A stretch of DNA of 64,000 bases from Demequina salsinemoris (GCF_000974805.1 NZ_BBQZ01000008.1:1-64000); one strand, 5' to 3'. Counted from the first letter of the stretch, positions 33,944 through 41,730 are shown. The notes: generated by a model from the letters alone, not told the origin. Numbers and translations: made by a program.

Positions 33944-35413
33944 TCAGCCCTCCTTGGGGGTGCCTTCGTCCTTGATCTCCGGGGCGCCGACCAGCGCGCC
34001 GGCGCCATCCGGGTGGGTCAGGGCCGCCGCAGCGGGACCGCGCACGGCATCGTGGGCGCTGATCTCCGGGTCGTCCTCCCGCTGATGCGAGTTGAGCAAC
34101 AGGTTGAGCAGGATGGCGGCGATGGCGCCTGCGCTGATGCCCGAGTCGAAGATCTGCCGGAACCAGATCGGGAACTGGTCGTAGATGGTCGGCGCCACGG
34201 TCGGCAGCAGCGCGATCCCCACCGCGACCGCGACCACCAGGACGTTGCGGTTGTCGAACTTGACCTTGGTGAGCGTGCGGATGCCGGAGGCGGCAACCAT
34301 GCCGAAGAGCGCGATCCCCGCGCCGCCGAGCACCGCCCGTGGCACGCCCTCGACGACCGCGGCGACCTTGGGGATCAGACCCAGCACCACGAGCATCCCT
34401 CCGGCCATGGTCGCCACGTAGCGCGAGCGCACCCCGGTGAGCGACACCAGGCCGACGTTCTGGGCGAACGCGGTGTAGGGGAACGTGTTGAAGATGCCGC
34501 CGAGCACCGTGCCCAGACCATCGGCGCGCAGGCCGTCGGCGAGCTGCCTGCGGCCGACCGGCTTCTCCACGATCTCGCCGACGGCGATCATGTCGCCGGT
34601 CGTCTCGGTCATGATGACGATGCCGACGATGAGCATCGACACCACGGCCGCCACGGAGAAGGTCGGCGCGCCGAAGTGGAAGGGCGTCACCACGGCGAAC
34701 CACCCCGCGTCGGCCACGCCCGACCAGTCGACCATGCCGGGCACCAGCAGTGACGCGATGGTCCCGAGGACCAGACCCATCAGCACCGAGACGCGCTGCA
34801 GCGCCGGCGGACCGAACCTCTCGATCAGGATGATGATCAGCAGGGTGGCGGCCGCGTACAGCACGTTGATCGGGGATGCACCGTCCTCGTTGCCGTCGAC
34901 GATCCACCCCGCCGCGACGCGCATCAGCGACAGCCCGATGATGAGGATGACCGTTCCGGTCACGATCGGCGGGAAGAAGCGCAGCAGCTGCGAGAAGAAG
35001 GGCGCGATCAGCACCATGAACAGTCCGCACGCGATGGTCGCGCCGAACACCGCCTGGATTCCGGAGGTCTGACCGATCGTGATCAGCGGCGCCACCGCGG
35101 CGAACGTCACGCCTTGCATGAGCGGCAGCCGCACCCCGAAGCGCCAGAACCCTGTCGACTGGACGATCGTGGCGATACCGGCGACGAACAGGTCGGCGCT
35201 GATGAGGAACGCCAGGTCCTCCGCGCCGTAGCCCAGGGCACCGCCCACGATGAGCGGCACCGCGATCGCGCCCGCGTACATCGCGAGAACGTGCTGCAGT
35301 CCGAGCGGGAACAGGCGCGTCAGCGGCGGAACCGTATCGACCGTGTTCGCGCTCGCACGCGCCTTGCGCGCCGCCTTCTTCTCGAGCTTCTCGTCGATGT
35401 CCGTCTGTGTCAT
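33944..35413 (-). CDS. Xanthine/urate-type purine permease (NCS2 family)
   Basis: A 489-residue NCS2 transporter with about 14 spans. Blocks include LGLQHVLAMYAGAIAVPLIVG, the family segment GVRLPLMQGVTFAAVAP, MTETTGDMIAVGE (the proton/substrate-binding region) and NTFPYTAFAQNVGLVSLTGV, in which Q replaces the uracil-type glutamate and N follows. QNVG is typical of purine carriers. Hydrophilic N- and C-terminal tails are present. I use the ATG at 35413, with GGGAG eight bases upstream, over a GTG at 35419. Its convergence with hpxO suggests urate or xanthine as substrate. Confidence 0.83.
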   Translation of the reverse strand: MTQTDIDEKLEKKAARKARASANTVDTVPPLTRLFPLGLQHVLAMYAGAIAVPLIVGGALGYGAEDLAFLISADLFVAGIATIVQSTGFWRFGVRLPLMQGVTFAAVAPLITIGQTSGIQAVFGATIACGLFMVLIAPFFSQLLRFFPPIVTGTVILIIGLSLMRVAAGWIVDGNEDGASPINVLYAAATLLIIILIERFGPPALQRVSVLMGLVLGTIASLLVPGMVDWSGVADAGWFAVVTPFHFGAPTFSVAAVVSMLIVGIVIMTETTGDMIAVGEIVEKPVGRRQLADGLRADGLGTVLGGIFNTFPYTAFAQNVGLVSLTGVRSRYVATMAGGMLVVLGLIPKVAAVVEGVPRAVLGGAGIALFGMVAASGIRTLTKVKFDNRNVLVVAVAVGIALLPTVAPTIYDQFPIWFRQIFDSGISAGAIAAILLNLLLNSHQREDDPEISAHDAVRGPAAAALTHPDGAGALVGAPEIKDEGTPKEG

Positions 35414-35789
35414 GGGCACTCCCGGGGATAGAGAGGGCGCGGCCGAGGAGTCGCGCCCTGTTGCCGATTGGGTCTCACTCTAGGTCTGCGACTTGCCTGG
35501 TATCCAGGGTTGTGACGAGAATTCCGCTGGATTTCACCGCCACGCAATCTGCCCGCAACACGAGCCGCGATTCGCCCCGAGTCGGACCCCAGCGTCGCCC
35601 TTGCTGTCGCCCTCGACACAGCACCCGCGAAGCGCCTTGAGTTCCTGCGCGGGCCGCCAGAATCCGGGCGCCTCGTCGGCATCCCTGGGTGGGGGCGCGG
35701 CTCGACCGACAGCCACGTACCGCTGGCGCGTGCGGGTCGCCCACAAGCGACCAAGGACCACCCGATCCGCGAGTCGTGCGCGATGAGTG
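35414..35789. other. Non-coding region between permease and tRNA-Lys
   Basis: About 375 bases without a convincing gene. Several minus-strand frames stay open and read Arg/Gly-rich, without a start signal or recognisable family. The part next to the permease (about 35470-35530) is relatively AT-rich and probably holds its promoter. I cannot identify a riboswitch. Confidence 0.4.
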
Positions 35790-35862
35790 GGCCCCGTCGG
35801 GCTCGAACCGACGACCTACGGATTAAAAGTCCGCTGCTCTACCAACTGAGCTAGAGGCCCGC
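35790..35862 (-). tRNA. tRNA-Lys (TTT)
   Basis: Minus-strand cloverleaf starting GGGCCTCTAGCTCAG. Acceptor GGGCCTC pairs with GGGGCCC, the D arm is GCTCAGTTGGTAGAGC, the anticodon loop CTTTTAA gives TTT (Lys) and the T arm is GTCGGTTCGAGCCCGAC. It stands alone. CCA is not encoded. Confidence 0.95.
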
Positions 35863-35964
35863 CTGCCATGGTATCGGCGCTCGGCGAACACGTTGTGCCT
35901 GCAGATGCGCCGGGGCGCATCCGGGGCTTCCAGGGAAGGACGGCGCCCGAGGGAGGGAGCAGTC

Positions 35965-36045
35965 ATGACGGATCTGAGGCACAAGGATCAGGACCGGCCG
36001 ATCGCGCTCGACTACGCGGCCTCGCACCGCCCGGCAGATGGATAG
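35965..36045 (+). CDS. Possible 26-residue small protein
   Basis: A short frame beginning ATGACGGATCTG is preceded, five bases upstream, by a very good ribosome binding site (GGGAGGGAGC). It encodes a hydrophilic 26-residue peptide starting MTDLRHKDQDRPIALDYAAS. I see no homology and no other support, so it could be chance or a gene remnant. It lies between tRNA-Lys and the convergent kinase gene. Confidence 0.2.
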   Translation: MTDLRHKDQDRPIALDYAASHRPADG

Positions 36046-36062
36046 GGACAGGGGCGACGTGA

Positions 36063-36971
36063 CTACCGCACGAGCCCGAGCGCGTCGAGCGTCCGCCAGG
36101 CCATCTTCTGGGTGACCTCGCGCGGCGACAGTGCCATGCCCACCGCCTTGCTCAGGCCGATGCCGCGCGCCCTGGCGACGAACGCGTCGTCCACGCGCCC
36201 CGTCTCCCTGTCGTAGGCGGCGAGGACCGCGTCGACCCCGGCTGCGGGCATGAGCGAGTGCGTGAAGCCGACGTCCACCGCCGGGTCGCACATCGCCATC
36301 GAGCCCCAGTCGAAGATGCCGCCGAACGCGCCCTCGTGGCTGAGCACATTCGCGCCGTGCAGGTCGGCGTGCGACCACACCCACTCTGTGTTGGGCGGGG
36401 CGGCGAGCGCCGCTTCCCACAGCGTCATCGCCGCGTCCAGATCGATGCGCTCCCCGTGCGGGCCGCCGTCGTGGTGCGCGCGCAGCACGCGCTCGAGCGT
36501 CTTCTCGCCGCGGTCGGCCATGGGGATCGACTGCTCGATGTTGAAGGGCGCGTCGCCCGGCGCCTCGACGTGCACCTGGGCGAGCGCGCGGCCCACGTCG
36601 GCGCCCGCATCGGCCAGCAGCGGCACCTCGTCGGCAGTGTCCCCGGGGATCCACGTGATCACCGCCCACGGCCACGGGTACCCGTGGCCTGGCTGGCCGT
36701 GCGCCGTGAACTCGGGCGATGGGAAGCCCCATGCGCGGCTCAGCTGCGGGACCCAGTGCATCTCCGTCTGGAGGAAGGTGACCGCAGCCTCGGTGCGCGG
36801 CAGGCGCGCGGCGAGCCCATCGCCGAGGCGGAACATCGCGCAGTCCCAGCCGTCGAAGCGCGGCCCCAGCTCAAGTGCCCCATACCCCGGGTGCTGGTCC
36901 TGCAGCAGCCTCGCGACGGTCTCGTGCGAGATCGACGGATGCGCCGGGGGTGGGACGGTGTCGAAGCTCAC
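36063..36971 (-). CDS. Aminoglycoside/macrolide phosphotransferase family kinase
   Basis: A 302-residue APH-fold kinase. The Brenner motif WSHADLHGANVL gives catalytic D203, and FDWG (D221) supplies the magnesium-binding aspartate. The N-terminal lobe (GWDCAMFRLGDGLAARLPR) and ITWIPGD hinge match macrolide-2'-phosphotransferase-like and sugar/amine kinases. Resistance is only one possibility; many family members act on metabolites. It lies three bases downstream of the membrane-protein gene on the same strand, so they form an operon. Confidence 0.8.
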   Translation of the reverse strand: MSFDTVPPPAHPSISHETVARLLQDQHPGYGALELGPRFDGWDCAMFRLGDGLAARLPRTEAAVTFLQTEMHWVPQLSRAWGFPSPEFTAHGQPGHGYPWPWAVITWIPGDTADEVPLLADAGADVGRALAQVHVEAPGDAPFNIEQSIPMADRGEKTLERVLRAHHDGGPHGERIDLDAAMTLWEAALAAPPNTEWVWSHADLHGANVLSHEGAFGGIFDWGSMAMCDPAVDVGFTHSLMPAAGVDAVLAAYDRETGRVDDAFVARARGIGLSKAVGMALSPREVTQKMAWRTLDALGLVR

Positions 36972-36974
36972 CGT

Positions 36975-37589
36975 TCAAGTCTCCCGCGCAGGGGCGAGCC
37001 GTCGCCACTGGGCTAGAGGGAACAGCGCGAGCGCGATCGCGACGCCGGCGACTATGATCGTCCCGCACACGACAGCGACCGGGCCGTAGCCGTCCGTCGT
37101 CTCGAGGAAGGGGTACGGCACCCAGCCGCCGGCCGCGCCGCGAACGAGCGCCGCTGCGAGCCACAGCGCCGGGTAGGCCAGCACCGTCGGCGCGAGCCGC
37201 CAGGGCAGCCGCTCGCACGGTCCCTCGATCAGCCAGTCGGCCAGCATGAACGCGGTGGTGAAGCCATGGCAGACGAGATTCGTCCACCCCCAGGCGTCGT
37301 CGCCGACCAGGCCGACCAGCATCGTCCAGTAGACCGTCGACACGATCACCATGTACGTGGACGATGCGGCGCGCGCGAGCTCGAGCCAGCGTGGGCGCGG
37401 TCTCCCGGTCCGGGGGATCGAGACGGCGATCACGACCATCGCGACGATGTTCGACTGGATCGTGAAGTAGCCGAAGTACTTCGATGGCTCGAGCGTCCCG
37501 TCCATCGCCATCGTGATCACCGGCTCCACGAGGGCCACGAGGATCAGCACTGCGGCGGCGAGGCGCGCGGCGATCCAGGTGGTTCTCAT
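36975..37589 (-). CDS. Pr6Pr family membrane protein (copy A)
   Basis: A 204-residue protein with six predicted spans. The sequence SKYFGYFTIQSNIVAMVV, the mid segment YWTMLVGLVGDDAWGWTNLVCHG and the late WVPYPFLETTDGYG are typical of the Pr6Pr/FAR-17a-AIG1-like family (six-span proteins; eukaryotic relatives hydrolyse fatty acid esters of hydroxy fatty acids). Bacterial function is unknown. The start is seven bases from a minus-strand TAGCGT (37597-37602), so the mRNA is probably leaderless. A paralogue lies just upstream, and the kinase gene is downstream in the same operon. Confidence 0.72.
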   Translation of the reverse strand: MRTTWIAARLAAAVLILVALVEPVITMAMDGTLEPSKYFGYFTIQSNIVAMVVIAVSIPRTGRPRPRWLELARAASSTYMVIVSTVYWTMLVGLVGDDAWGWTNLVCHGFTTAFMLADWLIEGPCERLPWRLAPTVLAYPALWLAAALVRGAAGGWVPYPFLETTDGYGPVAVVCGTIIVAGVAIALALFPLAQWRRLAPARET

Positions 37590-37668
37590 CCGACCGACGC
37601 TAGCAGCGGGCGGAGGCACGGGGTGACGGTCTGGCCTGGCGGGGAGGCGGCGCGGTCCGGCGCGGCGG

Positions 37669-38322
37669 TCAGGCGGAGACTGTGTCGAGGTCGGAGTCGG
37701 GGTCCGCGTCCGTGAGGCTCTCCCGCGAGCCCATGCGCCACCGCGCGATCTGGACCAGGCCCGCCCCGATGAGGAGCACGACCGCGAGCATCGCGACGCA
37801 GGTCGCGAGCACGGACGCGTAGCCGCGCGAGGGATCCAGGAACGGGTACGGCACCCAGCCGTCCGTCGCGCCCCTGATCAGCGCGACCACCGCGTACAGC
37901 GCCGGATATGCGACCAGGGTCCAGGTCTTGCGCCAGGTCATCGGCGTGCGAGGCGGGTCCATCACCCAGTCCGCGAGCAGGATCGCCGCCGCGATGCCGT
38001 GCAGGATCGCGTTCGACCAGGCCTCCGGCAGCGCGAAGCCGGCGTCAGCGAGCATCGTCCAGTAGATCCCCACGACCAGCAGCACGTAGGTCGTGGCGGC
38101 GGCGCGCGCGCACTCGAAGCAGTTGGCCCGAGGTTCGCTCCGGCGGACGCCCGACACCAGCAGCGTCACCATCCCGAGCGCGTTGGCCTGGATCGTGAAG
38201 TAGCTGAACAGGTTCACCAGGGTGGGCTCGCCTGCCTGGATCACGGACAGCGTCGTAGCGGCGAGCGCCGCGAAGATCGTCACCGCACCCGCCAGCTGAA
38301 CCCGCGACCAGATGCCCTGCAT
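37669..38322 (-). CDS. Pr6Pr family membrane protein (copy B)
   Basis: A 217-residue paralogue of the next gene, with the matching blocks LFSYFTIQANALGMV, YWTMLADAGFALPEAWSNAILHG and WVPYPFLDPSRGYAS. It adds an acidic C-terminal tail (DADPDSDLD). Its start is seven bases from TAGCGT (38330-38335), within the same GCTGCTAGCGTCGG promoter sequence as copy A, so both copies probably carry independent, duplicated leaderless promoters. Role unknown. Confidence 0.72.
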   Translation of the reverse strand: MQGIWSRVQLAGAVTIFAALAATTLSVIQAGEPTLVNLFSYFTIQANALGMVTLLVSGVRRSEPRANCFECARAAATTYVLLVVGIYWTMLADAGFALPEAWSNAILHGIAAAILLADWVMDPPRTPMTWRKTWTLVAYPALYAVVALIRGATDGWVPYPFLDPSRGYASVLATCVAMLAVVLLIGAGLVQIARWRMGSRESLTDADPDSDLDTVSA

Positions 38323-38395
38323 GTCGCCGACGCTAGCAGCGGCGACACGGCCCGGTCGTGGGACCTTGAGCCGTGTGCTTCCGTAGGCTGACCAC

Positions 38396-38977
38396 GTGAA
38401 GTTGGGCAACCTTCTCGAACTGGGCGCGTGGACGACGCCGCCCGCCGCCGTCGACCTGGACGGCGGCACCATGGTGGTCTCCGCGAGGCACGGATCCGAC
38501 GCGTGGCGCACCACGTCCTACGGCTTCGTGCACGACGACGCGCACGCCCTGCTCGTGCCGATGGAGGCCCGCCAGGCGGCCGAGGTCACCTTCGTCCTCG
38601 ACTACGCCGAGCAGTTCGACCAGGCCGGGATCATGGTGCGCGCCGACTCCCGCAGCTGGATCAAGTGCGGGGTCGAGGTCTCCGACGGCGTCCCTCAGGT
38701 GGGCGCGGTCGTGACGCGAGGGGTGTCGGACTGGTCGGTCGCGCCGGTGCCCGAGTGGGTGGGCCGGTCGGTGACCATCCGTGCCTCGCGAGATGGGGAC
38801 GCGGTCACCGTGCGCGCGCGGGCGGACTCCGAGGCGTGGCGGCTCGTCCGGGTGGCGCCCCTCGCTCCCGAGCTCGAGGTCGGCGTCGGCCCGTACTGCT
38901 GCGCGCCGTCGCGCGACGGGCTGCGCGTGACCTTCACCGACTTCACGCTCGGGGAGCCGGACGCCGCGCTGCACTGA
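38396..38977 (+). CDS. DUF1349 domain protein
   Basis: A 193-residue protein of the DUF1349 family (concanavalin-like beta sandwich; yeast relatives are called regulation of enolase protein 1). The blocks TTSYGFVHDDAHALLVPM, EQFDQAGIMVRADSRSWIKCGVEVSDG and VGPYCCAPSRDGLRVTFTDFTLG are characteristic. There is no signal peptide. The GTG start is six bases from TAGGCT (38384-38389), indicating a leaderless transcript. The biochemical role in bacteria is unknown; a carbohydrate-binding fold is inferred from the family. Confidence 0.82.
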   Translation: MKLGNLLELGAWTTPPAAVDLDGGTMVVSARHGSDAWRTTSYGFVHDDAHALLVPMEARQAAEVTFVLDYAEQFDQAGIMVRADSRSWIKCGVEVSDGVPQVGAVVTRGVSDWSVAPVPEWVGRSVTIRASRDGDAVTVRARADSEAWRLVRVAPLAPELEVGVGPYCCAPSRDGLRVTFTDFTLGEPDAALH

Positions 38978-38995
38978 GCCTGGCTGCTTCGGCGC

Positions 38996-39065
38996 ATGTC
39001 ACCTGTAGGCCTCTCACGCCTGCTTCTCGGCGGCCGATGTCACCTGTAGGCAACTCACGCCTGCT
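38996..39065. repeat. Pair of 41-bp-period repeats, left
   Basis: Two copies of a 29-base unit starting ATGTCACCTGTAGG and ending CTCACGCCTGCT, at 38996-39024 and 39037-39065 with exactly 41 bases between starts. They lie between the DUF1349 stop and the azlD stop. The same unit occurs inverted at 40779-40847. Confidence 0.75.
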
Positions 39066-39069
39066 CCCC

Positions 39070-39393
39070 CTAGAGCCCAGAGAGCAGCAGCGCCGCGAAC
39101 GCCACGGCGCCCGCAGCCATCGTCACGCCCGACGACCGCCGCCAGAGTGCGACGCCAACGGCGACGAGCGCGGCCAGGTGCCACGCGCCGAAGCCGCGCC
39201 ACGCGCCCTCGTCGAGCAGCAGCGAGTTCGCGACGATAGCGGCCATCGCCGCCGGACCGACAAGGTGCAGCGCCTTCTCGACCCGCGGAGGGATGTAGCG
39301 CTCGCGGCCGAAGATCACGATGCCGCTGATGCGGATCAGGTACGTGCCGATCGCGGCGGCCGTGAAGACCAGGAAGGTCGTGAGCGTGCTCAT
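39070..39393 (-). CDS. azlD: AzlD family branched-chain amino acid export subunit
   Basis: A 107-residue membrane protein with four predicted spans (TFLVFTAAAIGTYLIRISG, VGPAAMAAIVANSLL and others), the small partner of AzlC. The two together export branched-chain or related amino acids in the LIV-E family. The ATG at 39393 overlaps the azlC stop (ATGA), giving translational coupling. Its 3' end abuts a repeat pair. Confidence 0.85.
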   Translation of the reverse strand: MSTLTTFLVFTAAAIGTYLIRISGIVIFGRERYIPPRVEKALHLVGPAAMAAIVANSLLLDEGAWRGFGAWHLAALVAVGVALWRRSSGVTMAAGAVAFAALLLSGL

Positions 39394-40196
39394 TCGCCGG
39401 CCCCCGCATCGTGCGCGAGGCCGTCGTCCGGGACCCGACCGTCCGAGGCCGCGGTACCTGACGCATCGTCCCTGGACCGCGACGGCACGAACGAGCCGAC
39501 CGCGATGCCCGCGAGCGCGCCAGCGAGGACGTTGAGCCCCCACGGCAGGTCCTTCGCGAGCACGACCACGAGCGTCGAGACCGCCACGGCGACCACGCCG
39601 GGAGCGTCGTGGAGGCCGGGCACCAGGACCGCGAGGAACATGAGCGGGACGATGAAGCCGATCTGCCACGCATCGGGGATCACGGGGCCGAGCACGATGC
39701 CCGCGACCGAGCCCATGACCCAGACGATCACGAACGGCAGCGCGCCGCCGACGATGAACCAGCGACGGCGCACCGGGTCCGGGTAGCGGTCCGCGTGCTC
39801 GAGCGAGATGACCGCGGCCTGATCGGTCATGAGGTGCGCGAGGCCGAGCTTCCAGCGGCGCGGGAACGACGCGAAGACCGGCGCGAGAGCCGCCGAGTAC
39901 AGCGCGAAGCGCGCATTGATGACGAGCGCGGTGAGGACCGCGATCACGGCGGGGGCGTTGGAGCGCACGGCCTCGACGATCGCGATCTGGCTCGCGCCCG
40001 CGACGACCGAGACCGAGGCGTACGAGCCCACCCACGGGTCGATCCCCGCGACGCGGATCAGCGCGCCGAACGCCATCCCGAACAGGACCGACCCTGGCAT
40101 GAGCGGCGCGATCGCCTTGAGGCCGGCCCACGCGTCGGACCGCTGCTGGGGTGCGATGCCCAGGACGGTGCGGCGGGCTGGGGATGGCGGCGTCAC
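39390..40196 (-). CDS. azlC: AzlC family branched-chain amino acid export permease
   Basis: A 268-residue AzlC/YgaZ-type permease. GLKAIAPLMPGSVLFGMAFGAL, GASQIAIVEAVRSNAPAVIAVLTALVINARFALYSAALAP and HLMTDQAAVIS are family blocks. The C-terminal 30 residues are hydrophilic and contain a GGACGATGC-family codon run. I use the GTG at 40196 because everything upstream in frame is low-complexity Arg/Pro, but no ribosome binding site supports this start. Export of valine-like amino acids or analogues is inferred from the family. Confidence 0.82.
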   Translation of the reverse strand: MTPPSPARRTVLGIAPQQRSDAWAGLKAIAPLMPGSVLFGMAFGALIRVAGIDPWVGSYASVSVVAGASQIAIVEAVRSNAPAVIAVLTALVINARFALYSAALAPVFASFPRRWKLGLAHLMTDQAAVISLEHADRYPDPVRRRWFIVGGALPFVIVWVMGSVAGIVLGPVIPDAWQIGFIVPLMFLAVLVPGLHDAPGVVAVAVSTLVVVLAKDLPWGLNVLAGALAGIAVGSFVPSRSRDDASGTAASDGRVPDDGLAHDAGAGE

Positions 40197-40281
40197 CGTG
40201 TCAGTGTGGCACGCGGGGTCGGTGCCGCCCGGCGCCGAGTGGTGCCCGCACGCGACGCCGGCCCACCCGGACCCGGGGTGG

Positions 40282-40674
40282 TCAGGCGGGGGTGCCCGCC
40301 GCGGTCTGAGCCTCCGCCGCCTTGCGCGCGGCGCGCTCGGCCTCACGCTCGGCGCGCAGGGCCTCGTAGGCGGGGAGGACGCTCTCGTCGTCCCACGCGC
40401 ACGCGAGCTCGTCCTTGTCGCCGAACCGCTCAAGGTGGCTCTGCGCGACGAACATGAGGGTGAACAGCTCGTCCTGGGTCGGCGCGGTGAGCGAGAACTC
40501 GAGCGCAGTGCCTGTCGCGGTGAGGGTCGCGACCGCCTCGCCCCTGCGGATCGTGCCGGTGCCCGCCTCGGCGTCGAACATCGCGTCGATCTTGCGGCTC
40601 AGGTGGGAGCACAGCTGCTTGCCGTAGCGGGCGGCGCGGTCGGTCGCGGCGCGGCCGGTGATGGTTGAGGTCAT
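40282..40674 (-). CDS. DUF2218 domain protein
   Basis: A 130-residue protein of the DUF2218 family. ATDRAARYGKQLCSHLSRKIDA at the N-terminus, a central GEAVATLTATGTALEFSL strand region and VAQSHLERFGDKDELACAW are the diagnostic blocks. A 30-residue Ala/Glu/Arg-rich helix forms the C-terminus. The family is often found beside iron or siderophore genes, but that context is absent here. The ATG at 40674 has GAGGAG seven bases upstream. Together with azlCD it is bracketed by inverted repeat pairs. Confidence 0.8.
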   Translation of the reverse strand: MTSTITGRAATDRAARYGKQLCSHLSRKIDAMFDAEAGTGTIRRGEAVATLTATGTALEFSLTAPTQDELFTLMFVAQSHLERFGDKDELACAWDDESVLPAYEALRAEREAERAARKAAEAQTAAGTPA

Positions 40675-40778
40675 GGGGGACTCCTCGGTGGGGCGGTGCC
40701 TGGGGACGGCGGTGCCGCGACGCGGCGGCACCGATTTACGGTACACGGGAGTTGCGAAAGGGTGAACCCCTGGCGAGG

Positions 40779-40847
40779 GGTGCATGAGCGTCCTGCAGGT
40801 GACATCAGCGCCCTCGAAGGGTGCATGAGCGTCCTGCAGGTGACGTC
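40779..40847. repeat. Pair of 41-bp-period repeats, right (inverted)
   Basis: Two copies of GTGCATGAGCGTCCTGCAGG followed by TGACATC or TGACGTC, at 40779-40806 and 40819-40847, again 41 bases apart. The reverse complement matches the unit at 38996-39065 over its core GATGTCACCTGYAGG...CTCAYGC. Confidence 0.75.
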
Positions 40848-40967
40848 GCGGCGTGTGAGGCGCGTCACGGTCGGCCGGATCCGGGAACAAAGCCTGCGAC
40901 CCAAGCGTCCTCTTGCCGGAACCGCTCGGCTTGAGCCGCGTGGGCGATGCAGAACGTCGCGGCCATA

Positions 40968-41002
40968 CCGGACCCCCGTCACCCCCCCCTGAGGGGATCC
41001 GG
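40968..41002 (+). ncRNA. Hairpin with C8 loop, 6C-like RNA candidate
   Basis: CCGGA/TCCGG, then CCCC/GGGG and TCA/TGA, with one C-A mismatch and one bulged G, enclose a loop of exactly eight cytosines (40982-40989). Actinobacterial 6C RNAs have two stem-loops whose loops contain at least six cytosines. A second C8 run lies at 41051-41058, but I cannot draw a good stem for it and the spacing is longer than I would expect. Confidence 0.35.
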
Positions 41003-41116
41003 CTTCCCGCACCGATGGCAGCCCGCGTCGCAGCACTCGCGCGCGCCGCACCCCCCCCTCAGCCGGTGGGCTCGGCCGGGCGGTCTCCCTTTCCCTCCGG
41101 AGTCCCGTGGTTCACG

Positions 41117-41213
41117 TGACGATGCCGGAGCGACGATGCTGGGAGGGACGATGCGGTCGCCAGGACGATGCGGTCGCCAGGACGATGCGGGCGCCAGGAC
41201 GATGCGGGGAAGC
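41117..41213. repeat. GGACGATGC tandem array, 17-bp period
   Basis: Exact GGACGATGC copies start at 41146, 41163, 41180 and 41197, a strict 17-base period (unit GGACGATGCGGTCGCCA), preceded by degenerate copies at 41117 (TGACGATGC) and 41131 (CGACGATGC). The array ends about 60 bases before the msrB start. Confidence 0.85.
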
Positions 41214-41274
41214 CTGGGGAGACGTCGGGCGTTGACGTCGTCACGCGTACGCTTGATCCCGGAAGGAGCGATAC

Positions 41275-41730
41275 GTGACCTCACGCAAGATCGTCAAGAC
41301 CGACGCCGAATGGCGCGCCCAGCTCAGCGACATCGAGTTCCAAGTGCTCCGCGAGGCGGCCACCGAGCGCCCCTGGACGGGGGAGCTGCTCGAGGAGAAG
41401 CGCTCGGGCACCTTCACGTGCCGCGCGTGCGGCGCGGAGCTGTTCCGCTCGGACACCAAGTTCGACTCGCACTGCGGTTGGCCCTCGTTCTTCGACCCGC
41501 AGGACTCCGAGGCCGTGACGCTTCACGAGGACCTCAGCCACGGCATGGTCCGCACCGAGGTGCGCTGCGCCGCATGCGAGTCCCACCTGGGCCATGTGTT
41601 CCCCGACGCCCCGCAGACCCCCACCGGCGATCGCTACTGCATCAACTCGGTCAGCCTCGGCTTCACCGAGGACGCGGCGACGTCCGCCCCGACCCCCGCC
41701 GAGTTCGGCGCCTCGGACGGAGACCTGTAG
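41275..41730 (+). CDS. msrB: Peptide-methionine (R)-S-oxide reductase
   Basis: A 151-residue MsrB that repairs methionine-R-sulfoxide in proteins. The catalytic Cys is C122 in RYCINSVSL. Four zinc cysteines are at C49, C52, C98 and C101 (CRAC and CAAC). The block HCGWPSFF is at 66-73. A 20-residue C-terminal tail is non-conserved. The GTG start follows GGAAGGAG. It is co-directional with and immediately adjacent to the next gene. A tandem repeat array precedes it. Confidence 0.93.
   Translation: MTSRKIVKTDAEWRAQLSDIEFQVLREAATERPWTGELLEEKRSGTFTCRACGAELFRSDTKFDSHCGWPSFFDPQDSEAVTLHEDLSHGMVRTEVRCAACESHLGHVFPDAPQTPTGDRYCINSVSLGFTEDAATSAPTPAEFGASDGDL

Larger units (their letters stand above)
40675..41274. 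other. 600-base gene-free region rich in repeats
   Basis: No protein gene is visible between the DUF2218 and msrB starts. The region holds the right-hand 41-bp-period repeat pair (40779-40847), a hairpin with a C8 loop (40968-41002), a second C8 run (41051-41058), and the GGACGATGC tandem array (41117-41213). Confidence 0.6.

Noticed and set aside
35414-35789. A protein gene or pseudogene on the minus strand between the permease and tRNA-Lys
   Set aside because: Three frames stay open for 75-115 codons, but none has a ribosome binding site or recognisable domain, and all read as Arg/Gly-rich noise.
36063-36971. Calling the APH-fold protein an antibiotic-resistance gene
   Set aside because: The kinase motifs are clear, but the family includes many metabolite kinases and nothing nearby indicates resistance.
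40850-41110. Cobalamin riboswitch on the minus strand before the DUF2218 gene
   Set aside because: A GGGAAGCCGG-like string is present, but the GCCACTG and B12-box motifs are missing.
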